The notes under the pieces were generated by a model. The model had not been told where the DNA came from and made no database searches. It worked only from the letters and a program-made list of their open reading frames with translations. Shown here in pieces: positions 8,801 to 10,442 of a stretch of DNA of 10,442 bases. The number at the start of each line of letters is the position of its first letter. Positions within the stretch are counted from its first letter, which is position 1. Made by a program: the position numbers and the translations under genes. The stretch is from an uncultured Oscillospiraceae bacterium (GTDB lineage: Bacteria > Bacillota_A > Clostridia > Oscillospirales > Oscillospiraceae): positions 1 to 10,442 of the forward strand of contig CAKTNU010000041.1 of NCBI GenBank assembly GCA_934589325.1, read 5' to 3'.

Positions 8801-10442
8801 GTATAGAGCTCACCGAAGGGAATAGCGCGGATAGTAGTATCAGCGAATATCGCCTCATTTACATTTACCTCGCTCATGTCCTTGTACACCCAGCAGAGGA
8901 CGTCCTCGCTCTGGGCAGACTTGAATACGTCTGCAGAGGATATGACCGTCCCTATTGCAACGCTTTCGGACCTGGATTCACCATCAAGAGCGATGACGGT
9001 TAGGGTGATTGGTGTCTCCGCCCAGTATGCGTAGACTATGAGACCGTCGAGCGGCATTGTTTTGCCCGAGAAGTCATATGCCACGGTGGTCTCCGTCACC
9101 TGCTCGGGTGGCACGGTATACCAGCCGAGGAACTGCGCATTCTCGCTAAAGCCCTCGGGACGTGCAGGTGCGGCGCCGTAGCCGTCCAGCGGGGCGCCAT
9201 ATTTCAGCTGCTCGGTCCGCACAGAACCGTAGTTGTTCATGACAAGCTCATATGACATACGGTCATAGAAAAGGTAGATGCTGCGCTCTCCCCATCCGTC
9301 TTCGGACGTGACACCCTTCGGAGTCATGCCGGTTATGCTCTTTTGACCCCAGTCACCGCCGCCGGAGTAGACATCCTGAGAGTATTCGACGCTGCGGTCG
9401 TAGTATATGCCGTCGCGCTTCACACGGCCGTCGCCCTCGGGACTTGTCTGGTCAAAACTCTCGAACATATAGTTGAGATGGTCGAGATAATTTGCACCGA
9501 AGTCAGCGGTCATGGTAATACCGCCGGCCTTACAGAATTCATCCGTCATATTCACGACCTTTGACGAACGGACCAGATTGCTGTTCGGATACTTCCAGCC
9601 GTGGAATCCGCGGGCATTTGCAAAGTTCGCAGCAGTCGGCCATTTTGCCTCGACGTTCTGCTCATACTTCGCCGTCAGCACATACTGCTCGGCACCGCGG
9701 CCGCCGTAATAGGTCTTGCCGTCGATGGTCATGCTGCGTTTTGAATCATTGCCGAGGTTGAAGCTGACAGAATACCTGATGCGGCTGAAGCGGACGTTGA
9801 TGACGGTACTGCCGTCCGGCTTGACAACATCGGTGTCGCTGTCCTTATATGTAAAGTAATCACGGTTTGCGGTGCTTGTCGGAAGCGTTCTGCCTCCGCT
9901 GACAGTTGATCCGGTAACAGCGGTCTTTGTCTCGGAGCCCAGCATGGTGCCGAACTCGTCGTCATCTGCATTCTCGCCCCAGTAGACGACTGTGTAGTTC
10001 ACCAGAGCGCTCTCCCACACAGCGTAGAGCGTGATATCCGAGTCAGGGCTGACGGAGGATATTATTTCTCCGCCCTCACTCTGGCTCCATCCCTTGAAGC
10101 TGTAGCCGCTGCGGATCGGCTCAGGAATAGTATCGAGCTGCAGAGTCTCCGATCCTGCAACCGAGACGGAGCCTACGCCGCTGCCGCCAAGCGTGTTGAA
10201 ACTGACCCAGTAGCAGTTCTCCACACGTGGGTAGACCCGGACATCATGGCCGATCTCCGTGCGCACGTCGGTCCGGCCGCTGTCTGGGTTGAAGTCTGTC
10301 TGAAGGCCGTTTTCATCAACATAGAACCAGCCTGTGACACGCTGCCCCTGCGGACGGTAGTCCGGCGCGTCGACCGCCCATGTATCGGCGCGGGCCTCGC
10401 CGGTGGAGTATACGCTGCCGTCGACGGTCATGAAATATACAT
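2887..10442 (-). CDS. Giant sortase-anchored surface protein with InlB-like and YDG/MBG-type repeats (5' partial)
   Basis: The frame is open from the right edge to TAA at 2889-2887 and gives at least 2517 residues. The first Met in the window (10431) is preceded by in-frame codons for Val-Tyr-Phe, has no start signals, and is not the true start; the signal peptide must lie outside. Numbered from that Met: InlB/Listeria-Bacteroides type units at about 76-140, 220-311, 394-470, 543-610 and 617-695 (GYxFxGW and LYAVW motifs); MucBP-like units at 145-217, 701-775 and 780-846; 19 YDG/MBG-type units at 848-2470; then KPQTSD (2476-2481), a hydrophobic stretch and tail KKRRKEER. Proteins of this plan are adhesins or stalks carried on the wall of Gram-positive bacteria; the ligand here is unknown. 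No catalytic domain is visible, but an N-terminal functional head may be missing. The gene is convergent with the phosphonate operon and likely monocistronic at this end. Its codon use differs from its neighbours, with no TTA, CTA or TCA in the last 1557 sense codons. Confidence 0.93.
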   Translation of the reverse strand, partial: VYFMTVDGSVYSTGEARADTWAVDAPDYRPQGQRVTGWFYVDENGLQTDFNPDSGRTDVRTEIGHDVRVYPRVENCYWVSFNTLGGSGVGSVSVAGSETLQLDTIPEPIRSGYSFKGWSQSEGGEIISSVSPDSDITLYAVWESALVNYTVVYWGENADDDEFGTMLGSETKTAVTGSTVSGGRTLPTSTANRDYFTYKDSDTDVVKPDGSTVINVRFSRIRYSVSFNLGNDSKRSMTIDGKTYYGGRGAEQYVLTAKYEQNVEAKWPTAANFANARGFHGWKYPNSNLVRSSKVVNMTDEFCKAGGITMTADFGANYLDHLNYMFESFDQTSPEGDGRVKRDGIYYDRSVEYSQDVYSGGGDWGQKSITGMTPKGVTSEDGWGERSIYLFYDRMSYELVMNNYGSVRTEQLKYGAPLDGYGAAPARPEGFSENAQFLGWYTVPPEQVTETTVAYDFSGKTMPLDGLIVYAYWAETPITLTVIALDGESRSESVAIGTVISSADVFKSAQSEDVLCWVYKDMSEVNVNEAIFADTTIRAIPFGELYTLSYNTLTGTSITDDAKYVFGSKARAADGSGLERDGEVFAYWTDGKQVYYPGSYVAMTKNVELTAVYIRRPVLVSLSYYANYSDAEPSSFTLGALTNNGAAALLEYSATSMPARPGYDFVGWSQTPDGDAEHQPGDSVRLDDVGENALYAVWQARDVGYRVEFYFQNSDLSYPDEPGSVASRQGKTDSSVSVTDDDKAPKGGGKYVLDDAAENVYTGVAAADGSLTLRLYFKLGKAAYTVNYFWNGTQDNAAEPKTGAESTIGESISEQPIDIPGYTAVSSEAKSLVIAPDAAQNVITFYYYKNVTLTANSAEYEYDGTEKSVSGFEGAPESADFSMISVGAAGTNAGKYPARFDEGTVGTVDGTEKYIVSAVNDGLLEISASEREVTVIISGSKSTQPYSGAVQSVSGYKVNSISDILYTTDCFKFTGKAEAEGTDADTYTMGISSADFENISPNFANVKFLVTDGGLTVTPRDITLTAGSAEKEYDGSPLTSADYEISSGSFVEGEGLETVTTSGSRTLPGSSDNSISDYTLKSGTKAQNYNITLENGILRVKDRSELYVIDVEANSAEKLYDGEIITVEGFKTLEFTVDGNTYTVAGIAAVKRGVDAADSGEVLVSGTPTVLDAEGNDITSQFTVNVHSGLLEIKPRSLTLISGSGEKVYDGLPLTKDKVTVTGDGFAGGEGANYFVTGSRTDVGRSDNEFTYELTGGAKAENYSIETKFGELIVKPISTQIVITASDAEKLYDGTPLTGEQAGFSYTGTLAAGDRLEVRLTGSVTDAGETANTVSGYRVMRGDRDVTANYIFGQPQSGTLTVKPRSVTLTSATDKKVYDGTPLVNDRVTVSGDGFAPGDGAEYSVTGSQTDVGSSDNKFSYTLTGSTKPENYIVELKYGTLTVEPVTAELTIRAASAERSYNGQPLTDSGYDYTRGVLAEGDVLTAVVTGSRTDFGSSENKVTDYKIMRGEKDVTEFYTNVKLESGTLRITPRVVTLESASADKPYDGTPLTRPEVTVGGEGFVEGEVEDLRATGTITEHGSVKNFIEYEKTAAFKPENYSITETVGTLTITISESEVVVYISGRVVDDKYDGSEKTAEGYEITRISNPLYTAKDIRFTGNDSVSATNAGNYEMGISEADFENTNENFSKVTFVVNDGALNIARREVTLTSETDEKEYDGTPLTRPDVTVGGDGFVEGEVENIRATGSITNCGSVDNTIVFDAVDGFRSDNYHIVRYTGTLSITKSSAAIVISAADNEWEYDGKSHSDQRFTVSFGGELLTVGSDGTVTFPTGDKLNAVISGSVRNVADSAEGNNIVADYTLENAEQYANILTEDGTLRITPKPLEVTAGSAEKQYDRRPLTCGSYTSTPLAEGDRFDSVTLTGSQTEAGSSANIASGAVIKSENGDDATANYTITYKPGTLTVTAVTDRVTVTITERGGSYKYDGAEKSAEGYDVKISGSDYLESDFRFTGDASVRGTDAGKYEMQLKAEDFENLNANFENIVFIIVDKTLEISPRSLTLTSAFDEKIYDGSPLTNNKVTVSGDGFAEGEGAEYVVTGSRLDVGSSPNSFDYTLNDGTKPENYVISTSVGTLTVKPVAAKIKITAASDKKMYDGTPLENTGYDYTKGILLDGEELIAVVAGSITDAGSAANKVKSYAVMRGETDITANYSFDEPSDGALVITPRKLLIISADAEKVYDGEPLTKHEVDVTLDGFAEGEGAEYEFSGSQTNIGESDNEFEYKLMDNTKSCNYEIETEFGTLRVLRPDQHITVTALSAEKMYDGKPLTGEQAGYKYTGFVVPSTDTLIVELEGSLTDVGETVSRVKSVRVMRGDEDVTANYIFDDPIDGTLTVTPRKVTMTSGTANKVYDGKPLRCDIINISGDGFAEGEGAQYIITGSQTEIGHSDNEFTYVLRDNTKADNYIITVEFGGLYVRDGSAKPQTSDTNDVSALAALMLTSAVSASAALTLLKKRRKEER
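2890..3006 (-). other. Cell-wall sorting signal with variant KPQTSD motif
   Basis: The last 39 residues of the adhesin follow the sortase-substrate plan: motif KPQTSD (2476-2481), a short polar link TNDVS, about 20 residues of hydrophobic and small side chains (ALAALMLTSAVSASAALTLL), and the positive tail KKRRKEER at the very C-terminus. The motif differs from LPXTG in having Lys for Leu and Ser for Gly; PxTS/PxTG variants are familiar in clostridial surface proteins, so a matching non-standard sortase is expected elsewhere in the genome. Anchoring is inferred from the layout. Confidence 0.75.
3022..7890 (-). repeat. Stalk of 19 YDG/MBG-type protein repeats
   Basis: Each unit has a beta-strand opening such as VTLTSA..EK followed by a YDG motif. 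Unit boundaries from C- to N-terminus (plus coordinates): A1 3022-3255, B2 3256-3519, A3 3520-3765, B4 3766-4026, A5 4027-4269, C6 4270-4539, A7 4540-4791, B8 4792-5082, A9 5083-5325, C10 5326-5598, A11 5599-5841, B12 5842-6102, A13 6103-6345, B14 6346-6609, A15 6610-6852, D16 6853-7119, A17 7120-7380, C18 7381-7647, C19 7648-7890. Type A (about 81 residues) has GDGFxEGEGAEY, TGSxTDVGSSDN and TKPENY. Type B (about 88) has TGxxYDYT, VMRGDxDVTANY and a final DGTLTVTPR. Type C (about 90) has YDGxEKxAEGY, DFRFTG, NAGxYEM and a DFEN..NF stretch. YDG is changed to YDR in unit 7, YNG in 12 and YSG in 18. Units are diverged at DNA level, so this is an old array rather than a recent slippage product. 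Confidence 0.9.
4540..5598 (-). repeat. Short repeat block C10-A9-B8-A7
   Basis: This block interrupts two six-unit blocks of the same order (6853-7119 down to 5599, and 4539 down to 3022). It starts with a type-C unit, like the C6 block, but contains only one A-B pair before its closing A unit. It holds the most deviant units of the stalk: B8 is 97 residues, with an insertion between its YDG strand and the GDKLNAV strand, and A7 has YDR instead of YDG and lacks the GDGFxEGEGAEY stretch. Loss of one A-B pair, or separate insertion, would explain the shorter length. Confidence 0.6.
7894..8331 (-). repeat. Two MucBP-like units joining the two repeat regions
   Basis: Residues 701-775 and 780-846 each open with an aromatic-alternating strand (YRVEFYFQN, YTVNYFWNG) and close with another (LRLYFK, ITFYYYK), about 65-75 residues apart. 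That is the pattern of MucBP-type beta-grasp domains, which often accompany InlB repeats in surface proteins. A related unit lies nearer the N-terminus (residues 145-217, YTVVYWGEN). Mucin binding is known for some members; nothing here shows it directly. Confidence 0.6.
8347..10206 (-). repeat. InlB B-repeat (Listeria-Bacteroides) region
   Basis: Five units share a strand-opening V/LSxN or similar, a central GWxx motif and an alternating aromatic end. Unit 1 (10012-10206) is the clearest, with VSFNTLGG, GYSFKGWS and LYAVW. Unit 2 (9499-9774) is longer, with VSFNLGN and GFHGWKYPN. Unit 3 (9022-9252) has VMNNYG, FLGWYTVPP and YAYW. Unit 4 (8602-8805) has SYNTLTG and FAYW. Unit 5 (8347-8583) has GYDFVGWSQTPDGD and LYAVW. 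The spacing is irregular and a MucBP-like unit (9781-9999) separates units 1 and 2. Bases 9256-9483 hold a non-repeat insert. Such beta-grasp units usually serve as spacers or protein-protein contacts on the cell surface. Confidence 0.75.
10207..10442 (-). other. N-terminal visible segment of the adhesin before the first clear repeat
   Basis: About 78 residues precede the first InlB unit. They include YSTGEARADTW, GQRVTGWFYVDENG and GHDVRVYPR. The VTGWFYVDENG stretch resembles the central GW core of an InlB-like unit, and the following TEIGHDVRVYPRVE its closing strand, so this is probably the end of a further degenerate repeat that begins outside the window. No signal peptide or start site is present. 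Confidence 0.5.

Noticed and set aside
10429..10431. ATG as start of the giant adhesin
   Set aside because: The frame continues to the window edge without a stop, no leader follows, and the sequence after it reads as the middle of a repeat-like domain. The gene is 5' partial.

Overview
The window reads as chromosomal DNA of a Gram-positive anaerobe of the Clostridia, probably gut-associated and moderately GC-rich. The evidence is a giant surface protein built from InlB/Listeria-Bacteroides repeats and YDG/MBG-type repeats that ends in a sortase-like cell-wall sorting signal, strong AAGGA/AAGGAG ribosome binding sites, and U-tract intrinsic terminators. No genus can be named from the sequence alone.

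Layout. Bases 1-209 are the C-terminal end of a PhnE-type phosphonate ABC transporter permease. A gap of 84 bases with a perfect 14-bp hairpin follows. At 294-1805 is a cytoplasmic-looking metallophosphatase/5'-nucleotidase of the UshA type, and 22 bases later (1828-2802) a P-loop protein of unknown function. All three point right and probably form the tail of a phosphonate-uptake/nucleotide-phosphate operon. Two intrinsic terminators (2804-2875) close that operon; the first works in both directions.

Bases 2887-10442 are one convergent gene on the minus strand, open through the right edge, so its start and signal peptide lie outside the window. The visible part is at least 2517 residues: InlB-like and MucBP-like beta-grasp repeats (residues about 76-846, numbered from the first in-frame Met at 10431), then 19 YDG/MBG-type repeats of 78-97 residues (848-2470), then a sorting signal with the variant motif KPQTSD, a hydrophobic segment and a KKRRKEER tail. 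It is most likely a wall-anchored adhesin or stalk protein.

The most interesting structure is inside the stalk. The 19 repeats are not a simple tandem array. From unit 17 to the C-terminus, a type-A unit (about 81 residues) occupies every odd position, and the even positions hold type B (87-97 residues) or type C/D (about 90 residues). This gives a higher-order C-(A-B)n-A block pattern with a super-period near 0.5 kb. The same 4.7 kb contains no TTA, CTA or TCA codon at all, unlike the neighbouring nucleotidase gene. That absence fully explains a very long but spurious open frame on the opposite strand. I found no RNA genes, CRISPR array, insertion sequence or phage feature.
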